64,000 nucleotides of DNA from NCBI RefSeq assembly GCF_022458985.1, contig NC_061782.1, positions 20,163,672-20,227,671 on the forward strand, in the 5' to 3' direction. Position numbers and translations under genes: made by a program. The DNA comes from Mugil cephalus (lineage: Eukaryota; Chordata; Actinopteri; Mugiliformes; Mugilidae). The notes under the pieces were generated by a model. It was not told the origin of the DNA. It worked only from the letters and a program-made list of their open reading frames with translations, and ran no database searches. Shown here piece after piece: positions 40,401-52,900 of this stretch. Every line of letters starts with the position of its first letter. The stretch's first letter is position 1.

Positions 40401-43400
40401 AAGAATAGACACAGAGCTACTAAATGCCCAAATCAAACTGTATTTTCATTCTTCTCTTCTAGGTGTGCATACGCGGCTATTTTTAGAAACCACCTGCACC
40501 GATTCGCTCCTGTTTGCATTGGCGGTTCAACAAATACCAAAGTTCTGGTTGAACACTGAGCATGCGTCTAAAAGATGGTGCGATAACAGTCCAGGTGACA
40601 CAGCGAGGTTACTGAGGGTCAAAGCAGAAAGGACCTCCCAGCATTCTCCCGGTCTCTGACATTAAAGTTTGTGAGTCTTTTTAGTTGAGCTTTACGGAGG
40701 TGAGACATAGGGAATGACAAGTTTGGCTTATTGCATGACATTTAAAAGAGGCAGAGACATTTTGACCAGCCAGTTGGTCTACAGTTTGGAACAATGAAAG
40801 CCCTGTGCAAGACAACACGTGTTCCCTTAAACATGTTGTTGTTGTGAAAAGAAGCAGCATTTAAGTGAAGAATGTGTTGAATTCATGTATTTAGTGCATG
40901 GTGGTGGAGAGAAACCAAGACACAGGAAACACAACCCCAGAGAAAAACAGCTCAGAAAATCAGACACAAAAAATTAAATAAGAAAAAGTGTTTGTGTATA
41001 TATATATGTTTAGGACGTTATATACATCAGACATTCCCCTTCTCTTGCTACGTAACCTTTTAATGGTGGTCTGTAATAAGTACAGAACAAGCAGTTCAAG
41101 AGTCTGGACTTTTGTACTGGACTTAGGCCGAGGGTTTAGTTATATGGCACTAAGAAGTTTTACTTGATAGGTGATAACTCATAGAATGTAAATATTTGTC
41201 TTTGAAAGGTCTCCAGTGTTGGTTAGACTTTTATTTTTTTTTTATCTTGCCCTAAAACCATCTATTAAATAAAATACACCATTATAGAATTTTAAAGACA
41301 TTATGAACTTCTAAATTCAGCTACAGAGACGAAAATGGGAAAAGAAATTCGAACAGTAAAATAGAAATTTTTCTTTTACTTTTTCTGATGCTGCAGTTGC
41401 AATGACACACAGAACATGGATTATAAACAGTGATAAATATTCTGGTGCCTATCAAGAGACGGGTAAAGTATGTTAAACACTGCTTTTGCAACCATCAGTG
41501 TTTTTTTCTTTACAAATATTCCAATAAATGTGAATAAAAAAGTAAAATAAGATAATTGAAGATAATTTTCTTAGTAAAAGGTCAACTGGATTCACTGGAA
41601 GACAAGAGCAGCGGGCACTAAAAGTCAGCATGTGGACATTCTGATCTTCTTTGTGCCTTCAGCGTGGCCCTGGCATGACGATCAGGAGATGGGACAATTT
41701 CACAACAGACTGCAGCAGGGAACACAGTGACTCTGTCTGGCTTATTGAGGCAAAGTCCACCTGTAGATTAGAGCCACCAAATTTGAGTTTGGGGATTCCA
41801 GGTCACGGGAGAAGCGCTTGTAAACACAGATTTCATGGAACACAAGTCAGGATCGCTTGTTGTCTCTGCCCTTTAGATAGAGATAAGAATGAAAGTGCTT
41901 TTATTGGGATACCCAGTGGTGGCGTATACTGCATGTGCTGCGAGTCACAGCCTTCAAGTGCTACACAACTCTAAATCTAGTGTTTATTGTGAATCATATC
42001 GTGTTTGATATGATACTGTGTGCTGTGATTGAGAAAAGTGAATGTGTCGTATCAACTTAGAGTGTTTGGAGCCGCAGACAGTTACAAACTATTGGATCAC
42101 TGAGGGAACCTGATAGCTCACTAGTAAAGGTGGATACAATATATAGATACATACAGGATGAACACTCTGAGGAGGGTTACAGCTTAAGATCTCATCAGTG
42201 GTGGGGTCTCTCAGTCTTGACCCTATCAAATAAATAAAAAGTCTAAAACTAACAATATAAACCATTAGCGTAGGCTTAAAAAAAAAAGATTTTATGTAAT
42301 CGATATTGATTGGAAAGACGCGATACTGATTCATAAAAGCCTAGATTCTTTTTAATAAATGCCATTTCCTCCATCGTTTCATTTCTCATTTTATTCACCG
42401 CAGCCTGGTTTCACCAAGCAAATCTTGCTAGACATCGCAAAGAGATTAGTCCTTTTTTCAACACCCCCTTTAGTACCTGGTAGTAACTAAACCAAGTGTA
42501 TGACTGCTAACGCCACAGTAGCTAATGTTACTTGCCGGTACTGCAGCTGCACTGGTTAGTTACATTACTTTAAGCCGGGGTCACCTACAACATCATTTGA
42601 CCCTTTGTTTCAGTCCCCTCTTACCCACTGACCTGCACTATTGTCAGTAAACAGGAAGTGAAGCGCATAGATTGTATAGACTGACCGAGTGCACACGCTG
42701 GAGGATCAACACGCAGCATCTTCCGTCTGGTTTCCACCGTTTTTGTCCACAACATTACCAAAAATAGATTTGTTGTGTTTTTATTCTATGGCTGCTTTCA
42801 GAGTTTACACCTGTGACAATATCAATCTTTGGTTCTTTAAGTGTTCTGTTTTATTACAAAGTAGGAACATCAGGACAATATACAAGAGTTTCTCTAATGA
42901 GGTCTGCTGCTTCACCTTCAAAGCTTGTACCGAGCCTCAAGGCTGAGAAACGCTGGGAACATTTCACAGTTGTGCCTTACACCTGCCTCTGATATGATGA
43001 AAGGTAACACTGCAAACAAGTAGGCCAGCCAAAGTACATGACGGTGTCTGCCTCAAGTGACAACCACACTTTCCTCCACAGCCTCAGCCAAAACTCACTT
43101 GCAACCAGCACGTGACAAGATTAAAATTTATGAATATAAAAACAATGTAAATTCTTTATTTTGAGCATGTCATTACCTGACATTATTATCGGTCTGACAT
43201 AAATATTATATTGATATTTTGAGATGCTAGGAGACAGTATTTTGAATCTATGACATTCCTGTGACCTCTTTAACATGCGTTTACAAAATAAAGTTTCCTT
43301 CGGTTTCCCTTTGTCAGGATTTGATGTTGACATAATGGAGTACCCTGACACTGAAAGCAGTAATGATAAGGAAGACATTTATAAGGAAGGAGGAAATCCA

Positions 43401-46400
43401 TATACTTAATTACACAATCAATGACCAAATATGGACAGATTATTACAGTAAACGACTACTCCTATCCAATAAATATGCCAAAAGTCGTTGTACAGGAAAG
43501 GTTTCAACCTTCAGCCCTGATGTAACCAGCGAAGTTTAAAGCCTTAAAGAACCCCATGTGCTTCTGCACAGCCTTCAATGCATGTGGACACCCATGAATG
43601 TGTGCAAACATGCCACACATGTCTGTGTTACATCTGTTTTATAAACAGGCCTGCTATGCAGCTGTGTTTGACTTACTGTATGTGAAGTAAAAGACAAGAT
43701 GGCGACCTAAAGGCAGCAAGAAGAAGACCTCCATTGTCTTATCTGACTGAACAATAAGAAAGATTGTGTGAAACGTTTTAGAGAGAATAAGGCTGATGGG
43801 GAAAACACTACACTGTTGTATACAAGAGCTGAGATGCATTGCCAGGCACCTGGAGTCAGACGGCTAGGAATATGCACAAAGTTCTTTGGTCAGTTTGGAA
43901 ATGTACAGAAATGCATTAATAATGCAGCTGTGAACTCTACAGGGACTTTTTGAAAATTTAATTTAATGTCCAAAAACCATTTAAGTACAGTACAGCACAG
44001 TACTGGTAAATGCTTCCAAAATGGTAAATCTCTCCCACCATATGTGTCAATGATATCATGGAAAGGATATCAAAGAAATTGAACTGAATGTGAGGACTAT
44101 GTTGACACTAACATTCCCATCTATCAGTACTTTGGCAGTATTAGACCCATTGTGAAATACTCTGGAGACCTTCCTGACTCAAGAGGGTCAACATTAGCTA
44201 TGTTGGTCCAAAGTTTCCACATCATGAAAAATGCATTACTGGGCTGTAATTGCTTTGTCCTCGGTGTCTCAGTTCCTCTGAACGGATGCTGTCCTGGGAG
44301 AAATTAGCTTAGCAAATAATAATGAACAGCCTGCTAACTTCCTAGCAGCATTAATAAATCTTCCCAGTGTGCAAGATAAGAAATTGTATATAAAAAAAAA
44401 ACAAAACAAAACATGACGCCGGAGGAAACATTTCTGGTTCGCTGTCACTGATGTGAGGAAATATGGCTGCACTTACAGATATATGTTCAACAACAAAAAC
44501 AAGCAGAAACTCATTTAGCAGTCAACCTTAAGTTCACCAAGGCATTTAAATCCTCTTGAGTGTTGCTGCCTGGAGGCAAACACTGTATGCACAACTGAAG
44601 AAACCTCAATCCTTAAACTTTCTTCTATAAAAAAGGGAAAAGTATAAAATAAAATCATATTTCCCCCTTTCAAGTGTGTCCTACAGTTATCCTAAGTGCC
44701 CACTTTTCTATTTAAAAATCAGAGACACACATTGCACAAACACACAGCCAAAGGTCAGTGTGGCAAGGAGCAGGGTTGGAGTGTGATTTGTTTTCATGTA
44801 GGTGAAAGGTCTTTGGCCTTACACACACCTGCCTCACACTGCATGCCCGCATGGAAGACATAGTTGTATGAGGGCATAGTGTGACTTTAATTACAGTTCT
44901 GAAGCTCTAATAAATACATTTTTTCACTATGATAACTGTTCCAACAGGACATCAGACACAATCGTCCTTTTGAGTTTTGAATTTTTCTGAGGTTCAACCC
45001 TAGGTTTCTAAGAAAGGCCTAGTGTGTGTGTCACTGCAAAGAGTGAAGAGCAGCGTTTCCATTCAAGTTTAGCTGTCCTGTTCTTTGATAAGACAAAAAA
45101 ATGCACCAGCAGGGAGCTGAAACACAGTACACTGCAAAGTATAACATCACAGGAGGTTTTGTCCTGATTCAGGGTTTCGTCATTCTTGTCCTTCCCTGTT
45201 CTGGTGTGTGTGTGTCAGTTTTACTTAACAAACACAGTTCTTATTATTAATACAGTACTAATGGCAGTACTACTGTTGTAACGATCAATTCATTGCCAAG
45301 TATTCCCTCGTTCCAAGTCCTGCACTTAAAGGCCGTGACACACCAAACTGATGGTCCCTGTTGGCAGGTGTCGGGTCATTGATGAGTATCTGCGGCTCTA
45401 GTTTTGGCTGTGTCGCTCACACCGCTGACACCGGTCAGACAACTGGAACTAGAGCGAGTTGTTCAGGGATCACACTGACTGCTTATCAGTGAACCAGTGC
45501 ACAATTTAAATATTTTAGAAATAATACACAACAATATTTTCATATAAAATGAATAAACTGTAGACCAACTAATCAGCATTCTCAACAAGAGGCTAGTTCT
45601 GTTTAACGGTTTGTAGCTCTTCAGGTTTCGAAAGACAATTACAGACTATCGCCACTACTGGTGTGACGAGATATTTCCTTTCATTGAGGTGCACAACTTA
45701 TGTGCCTGCTGGCACATTTTGGTCCAGACAAAAGCAATATGAAAAATCCCTAAAATCATGAAAAATGGCTATGACCAATATATCAATTACATTAATACCT
45801 GCAGCTAGCACTGGCAATGCAGCTACTGCTACTATATCTACGTTTATGATGAAATTATGTGAATGGCATTATAAGAAGAAGTTGGCATCAAGTTTATTGT
45901 GTCTACTAAAAATAAGAAAGATTCAAGAGGAAGAAAGAATGTGAGGTCTTTTTAGTTTCTCAGGAATACTAAACAGATTCAGGATTGCACAGTTTCAGCT
46001 AGGAGGAGAGGTTTTGGCCGGTCTTTGGGTGGACTGTACAGTTCCCTTCATCTTAATTTACATGATCTCTGACCGAATCTCCCCCTCCTCAAATTGCCTA
46101 AAGCCTTACTGATACTTGTTAACGCCACAAAGAACAGTAGTAGAACATTGACAAGACCAGACAGACCCTTTTGGCAAACATGTGTCTTCTTTATGGGAGT
46201 TATTCGTTTACTAATTTAACAGGTTGTAAAGGTTGAACCAAACGAGCTGGAAACTGGGTGTGTCATAGTACTTAATTGAAAGATCCTCTCTTTAAATAAA
46301 AAAAAAAACAGTTTAACTCAGAAACATCCACTCAGTTTCAATTGTGGTCTTAATTTGAATTTGGTGACCCCTCCACCCCCACCGAAACCAACCTTGTACA

Positions 46401-49400
46401 GCCAAGCACACTCACAACACCTGTGTTACTATGAAATCTATCCTATTTCCAAGTATGTTTTTGTTCATTCTATTATCTGTAACTGAGTCAAAACACTGAG
46501 TCACATCTAAAAAGCTGAGACCAAACACTGCATTCGGGCATCAGACGGCTTTTACGAGCACTCATTTTTCTACCATAGCAAAATCCACTGGTGGCCTTGC
46601 AAATTAAACATATTGGTGTTGTTTTGGGTAGCTGTCGCCTAATGCAAGAGTTACGCTTCTCCAAAGACGTATGTAAACATCTGTGTCGATCTACAGTACA
46701 GAAGTCAGACGTACGATTCCAGTCTAAAATCACTATAACGCTGTATGCAAAAACACTGCGTACACTATCAGCTCAATTTATCTGTAGTGCAAATTCCAGT
46801 GCGGTTTAACAATTCTGTTACGGTATTATAAATATGTATACTACCAGTCAAACGTTCGAACCCACTTTCACCCACTCACTGAACTGAATGAGAAGGTGTG
46901 TCCAAACCTTTGACTGGTAGTGTATATTTTCATCTAACTCGTGAGCTGCAATGGCTCTAAAAGCTAAACATCAACAAAAATATAGGTTCCTAACACTGCT
47001 GAGCTGTTTGTAACTTAAGGTGACCCCACACAGCAGATGCAATGGTGCAATACTGCTCCTTCAAAGACACGTGTCCCATTGACACATGGACACACAAGTA
47101 GTGGGCTGCAACAGTAGTTCAACACAGACACACAAAAAGAAGCTCATAGAATATGATAATAAAAAATATAGGTTTCTTGTCTTGCTCCATTACTATTGGT
47201 GAATTCCCTATGATGGATGACCAAGATTATATTGAATAAGACATGATACTATGATTTGAAGAGTATGCAGTATAATTATTGGTACATTTTTGCTCTGTTA
47301 TAAAAATTCTCCAAAATGACTTCATACTATCATTTTGATGTCAATCAAGACAGGAAAAGGTGTCTCAAAAATATAATAATATCCTAGAAGAACGTTATGA
47401 ATAAAAAGTTAATTTGCACAAATTGTTTTTGCAAAAACAAAGTTACTCCTGTCTCAAACAAGGGGTGCGACAGGCAGGTTACCCTAAATAACCCTACTTC
47501 CCAAAAAACCTCAAACCCTGTCTAGGGAAAAAGTCTGAGAACGAAAGGGTCCCCAGGGCAGAATAGCTCAGTCTGTTATCCGGGTTTATGGGGACGACTA
47601 GCCTTCATCCAAGGATAACGCTACCATAAAGCTGAGGACCTCTGCTTAGACATTTCATAAGTTTACTGATGAGAGTTGCCCTTACGTAATTTAGACAAAT
47701 TGTGGTGTATGGGCTTTATTTCTCTTGCTATTCAGCATGTCAGAAAAATAGCAACGCATTGCTGTCTTCCTGCTGATCCCTACAGCATCTCATTTATCCA
47801 ATAATTAGTCAATTCTTCATCATAGGTCACAATGTAAGAAACAAACATTAGGCTTGCGTACAGTGAAATTTTATCATGGTGGTATTCGTGTTTTATCTAG
47901 CTTTACAATGCTTTGGTAAAACTGAAGTGAATCATCTCATCACAGTCACAGATACAGAATCCACAGTACATACTGTAGTGTCTTTCAATGAGTCTTTGTG
48001 AGCAAAAGAAGTAATTCTGCTTTATCATAATGCAATGTGTATTTTGTGTTTTTAGACCACTGATACCAGCTTTAAACTAATTTTACAATCCAGTTAAAGA
48101 AAACAGCTGGTGGCTAACACTGAACTCACCTGCACTGCAAACACTGTTTCTTTTCTACAGGTTGCTCCTTTTTACAGGCTGAATTTGATGCTTCCAGTGA
48201 ATAAATCATGCCATTCACTGAACAAATAGTCATCACATAAAACAAATTAAGCAAAGGTTGCAGTCTAATGGTATTAATAATAATCTATGAGACCCAAAGT
48301 TTATGGTAGTGGTAAATGATAAACTGCTCCAGAAACAGCAAAATGCAAACCATTATGTGACAAGCAACAACTGACATGGATTACAATATTTACAATACTT
48401 AAGTATTAAACGTTGTCACTTGCAAACCTAAACTATATTGATTATACTGTGACATGCTTTTCTCTGCATTACAACTGCTAAATTGTCTTCGCTGAACAGT
48501 TTTTCAGGGAAAGAATTCTGCCCTCGCCCTTTCCTTTCTCTCGCACTTTGCCTTAACAATGTTGTGATGGAAAGAATGGAGGAATGCTGAGTGATCTGGA
48601 AACCAATTCTTAGGCCTGTAGCTGATCTCTCAGCAAACATCTCTACTGCATCTCCATAGACACAGGAACAAGTTTTACACTCACTGCCACAACTAAACAT
48701 CAGAGAGGGATGGAAGAGTCACACCTCACAGCAGTCAGCTGTCTGCAGCAGTAGGACTTTAAACAGCACATTCAAAGAGGTGATTTAAATGAGCAACACT
48801 CTCAGTAAGCTGCCCGACTCAAACGATAAACTATGATGGTAATCAGTAAAAACTAAGAGACGTTTTCACCAGCCTGACACCAAGTTATGGAATGAGCCCT
48901 GATGACTTAACAGATTTAAATTCATTCTATAACCTTAATACAATGAAACCAAACCAGACTTACCTGGTTTCTTTTCACTTATAAGCTTCATAATAAGGTG
49001 AAATATCGGCTCTCAGTCACAGGTGAGTAAAAAAAAAATATATATATTACACAATCTTAACGGAGAAAAAAATACAGAGGCTCGAAGAGTCCTGGATGTC
49101 AGAACACACTTCACTCAGCGAAGAAAACGACACTTTCACACATTCTTCGTTAATACCGCAAACTTTAACAGGACGAGCCTCACATCATCCGAAAGGCTCG
49201 GTAAATAAGGGGGCGGGGCTCCGGCCCATTCACACGTCTTACTGTAGCCAAGAGGCGAGCGCTGATTGGCTGAGGCAAGCCAAGCCCACTTATCAGGAGC
49301 TTTTTCACCACCAGAGAACGACCAATCACAGCGCTCCAAATGCAACTTGAGGGTGCATAAAAACAAAAGGGGGTCTCCCTGACGACGGCAGGCTAGTAGA

Positions 49401-49981
49401 TTGGACAGACGAGCCTGATCAAAAACAGGAGATCTGGAGAGACAATATTGTTTTCTGGAACATAGAGTAATCACTAAATTATAATAAAATAAGTACACGA
49501 GGAGGCGGTGAATACTGGGTGTCAGAGGTGGTTTCCCTTGTATTACAAAAAAAACGTTTGTGCAAACCCCGACTAACTGGTATTGCACAGTAGCTGCAGG
49601 GTTAACCCGGTTTGTGTCAACCAAGAAACACACCATGAGAAAAATCATGCCAAGAGCAATGATCGTGAATTGTTGAACAACAGCGGTCAAAATAACTCGG
49701 CTTTACTTACGGGGTCTATGCCGTCTGATGGACTCCGTCCTCCTCCGTAGCCTGCACCTCTTGGCCGGGGACCCGTTGCACTCCGCATCTTCTCCGCGGT
49801 GCAGGTGGTGCATGTTTTCTAGCGAGCTGCTGTTGGGTCCGGACCCCGTGCCGAATGCACTGCCGCTGCCGTTAGCGGCCACGACGACGTGGCCGAGAAA
49901 CCCCCTCTGGCTCTGCCCATTGTTGACATGAAAAGGTCCCGACGCTCCTTTCTTGTCCATCATTGACTTGGCTTTATCCAT
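31409..49981 (-). CDS. pank1: Pantothenate kinase 1, alpha-type form, 8 coding exons, 454 aa
   Basis: Coding exons (minus): 49981-49711, 38971-38825, 38612-38407, 37331-37078, 34927-34751, 33299-33176, 31714-31589, 31468-31409. All have GT-AG borders, 1365 nt in phase. The enzyme phosphorylates pantothenate with ATP, the rate-controlling step of CoA synthesis; the family is feedback-inhibited by acyl-CoA. Exon 2 gives [20 protein letters not shown], the ATP-binding start of the eukaryotic PanK fold (about 91-110). Exon 3 ends with [13 protein letters not shown] (catalytic region). Exon 4 holds [14 protein letters not shown], exon 5 [16 protein letters not shown], and exon 8 ends [13 protein letters not shown]. 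Exon 1 encodes a Gly/Ser-rich head and an Arg/Lys cluster ([16 protein letters not shown]), a likely nuclear-localisation signal, in line with the nuclear location known for mammalian PANK1-alpha. The start ATG has a perfect Kozak context (GCCATGG). miR-107 lies in intron 6. Adjacent slc16a12 matches mammalian synteny, separating it from pank2/3. Confidence 0.96.
32697..32781 (-). ncRNA. mir107: miR-107 precursor hairpin in pank1 intron 6
   Basis: The mature 3p arm is at 32730-32708 (minus), begins AGCAGCAUUGUACAGGG and ends CUAUCA. That ending distinguishes miR-107 from miR-103, which ends CUAUGA. The 5p arm at 32767-32745 (AGCUUCUUUACAGUGUUGCC...) pairs with it across a short loop containing UGUGGCAUGGCGAUC, and the lower stem (TGTGCTGTGA / TCACTGCACGCA) extends the hairpin. 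It lies between pank1 exons 6 and 7 on the same strand, so it is probably released from the pank1 primary transcript. miR-103/107 are known to reside in PANK introns throughout vertebrates and to regulate lipid and insulin-related targets and Dicer. Confidence 0.97.
33925..34200 (-). mobile_element. Teleost LINE 3'-region fragment (copy 3) with a nested LINE tail
   Basis: The outer element starts with CAGGCGCCCAGGAAGCATCC (33,928 on) and resumes at about 34,040 with CACAAACCACTTCAACTGG...GAGCCCAGCCGCCCTAAGAAGGAAACGCATT. In intact family members these blocks are contiguous. About 78 bp (33,958-34,035) splits them: GCTCTGGCTTCTGTTAAGCG...ATAGATAAAACTGAATTGAATTGAA, a typical 3' tail of a second non-LTR element. 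It lies in pank1 intron 5. Confidence 0.6.
36190..36660 (+). mobile_element. Possible LINE 3'-end remnant in pank1 intron 4
   Basis: GCTGCAGGAGAAAGGACCAGAGCATCC...CACACTGTACAG, followed about 300 bp later by CTATTTTTTGTTATTTATAACC and GTCCTGTACTTGCACAGC, resembles the 3' part of fish L2/Rex-type LINEs. No reading frame is preserved and the match is loose. Confidence 0.3.
39487..39618 (-). other. pank1: Candidate in-frame cassette exon of pank1
   Basis: A strong acceptor (TTTTATTTTTTTTTCTATTCAG, exon from 39618) and a fair donor (GGAT|GTGAGT, exon to 39487) bound 132 nt. This block is open in exactly the frame required between pank1 exon 1, or the alternative exon 1, and exon 2: both junctions are phase 1 and 132 is divisible by 3. 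It would insert 44 residues ([20 protein letters not shown]...) just before the ATP-binding motif. I do not recognise this peptide in any PanK. A chance open frame is quite possible, so this is a prediction only. Confidence 0.25.
45330..45480. repeat. Possible MITE/DNA-transposon fragment
   Basis: GGCCGTGACACACCAAACTGATGG...GTGTCGCTCACACCGCTGACACCGGTC resembles the ends of short non-autonomous elements common in fish ('gacacaccaaaccga'). Boundaries and inverted repeats are not clear. Confidence 0.3.
46837..46926. mobile_element. Minimal Tc1-type hairpin MITE
   Basis: TATACTACCAGTCAAACGTTCG at the left end is complementary to the right-end block containing GTCCAAACCTTTGACTGGTAGTGTA. The ends 'CTACCAGTCAAA.GTT.GAACACAC' are those of a very common Tc1/mariner family in fish. 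Only about 90 bp remain, virtually just the two terminal inverted repeats joined head to head around TCACTGAACTGAATGAGAAGG. TA dinucleotides flank both sides, as expected of Tc1 insertion. Confidence 0.75.
48964..48991 (-). CDS. pank1: pank1 alternative first exon (beta-type start)
   Basis: The minus strand reads ATGAAGCTTATAAGTGAAAA...CCAG|GTAAGT, encoding MKLISEKKP plus one base. Spliced to exon 2 at 38971 it gives [20 protein letters not shown], directly comparable to mammalian PANK1-beta, which starts [20 protein letters not shown]. The phase (1) is identical to that of the upstream exon 1 and the donor is strong. The resulting product is 373 aa, the length I recall for human PANK1-beta, the cytosolic isoform lacking the nuclear-type N-terminus. 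A separate CCAAT/GC-box promoter lies just upstream. Confidence 0.88.
49205..49330 (-). promoter_or_regulatory. pank1: Putative promoter of the pank1 beta-type transcript
   Basis: A GC-box GGGGCGGGGC (49,210-49,219), a CCAAT box on the minus strand (ATTGG at 49,265-49,269 on plus) and a second CCAAT on plus (49,322-49,326) cluster about 220-330 bp upstream of the alternative ATG. They lie within intron 1 of the longer transcript. There is no TATA box. This is a typical TATA-less NF-Y/Sp1 arrangement; function is inferred. Confidence 0.5.
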
Positions 49982-52900
49982 GGCAGCAGCTAGCCTAGCC
50001 TAGCCTAATTTAGCATCAGCAGGAAACAGCCCGGCCGCCAGCAACAGTAACCAAGCTACTTTAGCTTAGCTAGCTAATATTAGCAAGCTAAGCTAATAAG
50101 ACAGCTGTGCGACCGGCTAACGCCTTATTATACCCCCCTTTCACCCTACAATACCAAGCTAAATGGTGGCGCACATTTTAAACCGCAATGCCGTTTAAAA
50201 TAAAAAGGGGCGAACACTCGTTAAAATACAGTGTTTCCGTTGAGGTCACTCGCGGTCATTTCCCCTCATTGAGATCCTGGCAGGCGCAGCAGCAGCAGCC
50301 TGTGGGTCTGTGTGTATGTATATGTGTGTGTGTGTTCATGGACTGCGACGTCACTCCTCCTCCATTCGAGGCCCGAACCCGTTCACCTCCTCAGACCGGT
50401 TTTCTCTCCTCTGCAGTAGAAAAAAAGACACCGTAGTCCAACACTTGTTCAGAAAGAGATGCAAGAATGGGCTCGTCCCGTGTCTGTTGCAACGGAGCAG
50501 CGGCGGCTTCCCCGCTGGGATATCACCGTCTACGGCTCTGGTCCGTGCAGCTGAGGGTCGCTTTTATAGCGTCGCTGTCATTCTCATTCCCCGCAGTCCT
50601 CTCCACGCGTGATGTGCGCACAGAGCTGCCAGTCAATACACCAGCCGGGAACATGAACTGTAGTAACCCTCTAGTAACGGACAAAAACACAGGCAGATAT
50701 TGGGTCCTTTTAAGGAATATCCTCTGATAACAAATCGCCTGTTAAGCAGAAGAGCATTTAAAATCTCAAATCTTGGCCACAGGCGAAATCAAATAAAATA
50801 TATGTGTTAAAATGTCATATATAGCTACAATGAAGCTATGTTTTTTTAAATAGATATTAATATTTAAAGAGATGCCTGGTGTAAAGTGAAAACAGAGCAT
50901 TAGATAACAAGCACAGCGTTATCAAACGCAGCCAAGATACAAAGGTCAAACACCAATCTCAGCTTGATAAATCAAAACAATCAGATCTTTCTTTCTTTCT
51001 GAGCCTATACATACCACAGTTTAAGCTATTAAATAATTGTCAGTAAAAAGAAACCAGGAATGACTTGTAAGCCCCTTTTGCAATACCATAAAACATAAGT
51101 ATAACACACCAATAGCAGTTCATTATTGTAAAGTAAATAAAGTTGTTTTTTTCTTCACTTGAAACGTTTGTAGCTAATAGTTGCAATGCAAACGCGGGTT
51201 CAATCACTGATATATTACTGCATGTTATAAGATCACCATTATTACCCCTATAAGACCATCTTACTACAGGTGAAAAATGCCATTATGTAACTGTTGGAGA
51301 ATCTGGACTGTTGATGCCAATCGGTTTTAACATAATATTGAAAGGGTGCCATCTTCTGGCCAAACATCTCACATATATCATGACAGGACTAAATGTGAGG
51401 AATGACCGTAGGTTATATGATTTGGTGGGGTATGAGTCAGGTATATTAATTGATATTAATTGATATATTTTAACTGTTTGCAACCCAAACATTTTAATAT
51501 AAGCCTAACAGAATAGACTGGGTAGGAGTCAGGTAAATGTTGTATAAGAAGCCCCAAACAGGATTGAGTTCAGACATTACTTAGCTAAATAGCCCACTCA
51601 CTTAGTGTGTGGCTTGCACAAACATAACACACTCATATACAAACATACGTATGTACATACATGTTTACATACATACATATGTACATACGTACGTGCTGCT
51701 GCTTAAAGAAAAATATCCTAGTTTTTGTGGAGGTAAGGCTTGTGGGTTTATTTTCTTGCATGAAATCATCTAAAGTGCTCTGATTAACTTTGCTTGTACC
51801 ACTGGAACCTGGTGGAAGTTATATCCTTGTTGCAGTACTATATTAAAATGTCCTTTTCCTCAAATGTTGACGTGCTAACCAATTATTTCACCGTTCTAAA
51901 ACAAAAAAGAAACACGTATTAAATCTTGTGCAACTTTGGTATTTGTACTTTATAACAAACTAAGGACCTTTCTCTGATTGATTTTAAAAATATCTTACTT
52001 AGGTTCAAAAAAGGTTCAGCTTGCATTGCAAGTAGTTAATGGTGTTTTTTTTTACGGTATTTGCATACAGAATTTGCTGCTCTTTTATATAATCCATTCT
52101 TTCAGTCTTTCTTGTTGCACAGGCTTCCAGAGCAAAATAATTATCATCTGCAACTGTTTCTGAAATCACATATGCAGGTGTTGTTTTTCATATTTAAAAA
52201 ATCACTTTTTGCACATTATTCTAGGTTTTCCAAAAGCTGTTTGCAAACAATGGTAAGAGAAAGTTGCTCTGATATCTTTGCTTAAGGCTAACCCTCCTTT
52301 GTTAGCACCTGTTACCTGTTATCTGTCCAATGTTTCCTGTGTCACTGGCTGCTAGGCAACTCTGAGTATTTTTCCTCTGTTCATAACTCTTTGCTTCTAA
52401 AATATCTCTCACCCATGCTGATGTTGCTTTGCATTCTTCAGACATGCAGCAAAACGAACACTGTGGTAAAGTAGAGTGGGGAGCCTCTCATGTTGGACAT
52501 CAACATGGATGGTAAAGGTTTTCTGCTTTCTGGACTTGTGTTTTAAGATCCTCTGTCTTATCCTTATGAGAAAGCTCTTCTCACAGACGACAGAAAATCT
52601 GGGTGTTGAGTATAACCACAGGTACGGTTATCTTGCCAAGGTTTATGTAATTAATTTATACTCTTTAATATAAACCACTCTGCATGAATAATTAATACTG
52701 TAAAAAACAAATTCAAAACAAAATCATCCAGATTAGTGTGATATTAAATTTTTCATATAACCAAAATAAGCCAACAGTAAGGCAAAACATTAGATCAAAA
52801 GCATAGTTACAATTGCATCATATCTTAAGGCCTCATAAGGTCTTGATGTGATGACATCATGAGCAACATAAAAGTCGATTTCAACCCTGAGTTGTCTTTG

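Larger units (their letters stand above)
38972..48963. other. pank1 first large intron
   Basis: About 10 kb of AT-rich intron between the alternative first exons and exon 2. Recognisable contents: a candidate cassette exon (39,487-39,618), a (TAAA)n tract near 40,203, a MITE-like block at 45,330-45,480, a Tc1-type hairpin at 46,837-46,926 and scattered TA-rich repeats. I see no nested gene. The 107-codon open frame at 41,651-41,974 has no family features. Confidence 0.55.

Noticed and set aside
41651-41974. Cys-rich 107-codon ORF in pank1 intron
   Set aside because: Cysteines follow no recognisable zinc-finger or toxin-like spacing, and no splice sites fit pank1 phases.
47470-47650. tRNA- or SINE-like segment with TAGCTCAGTCTG (A-box-like)
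   Set aside because: No B-box and no cloverleaf could be built.
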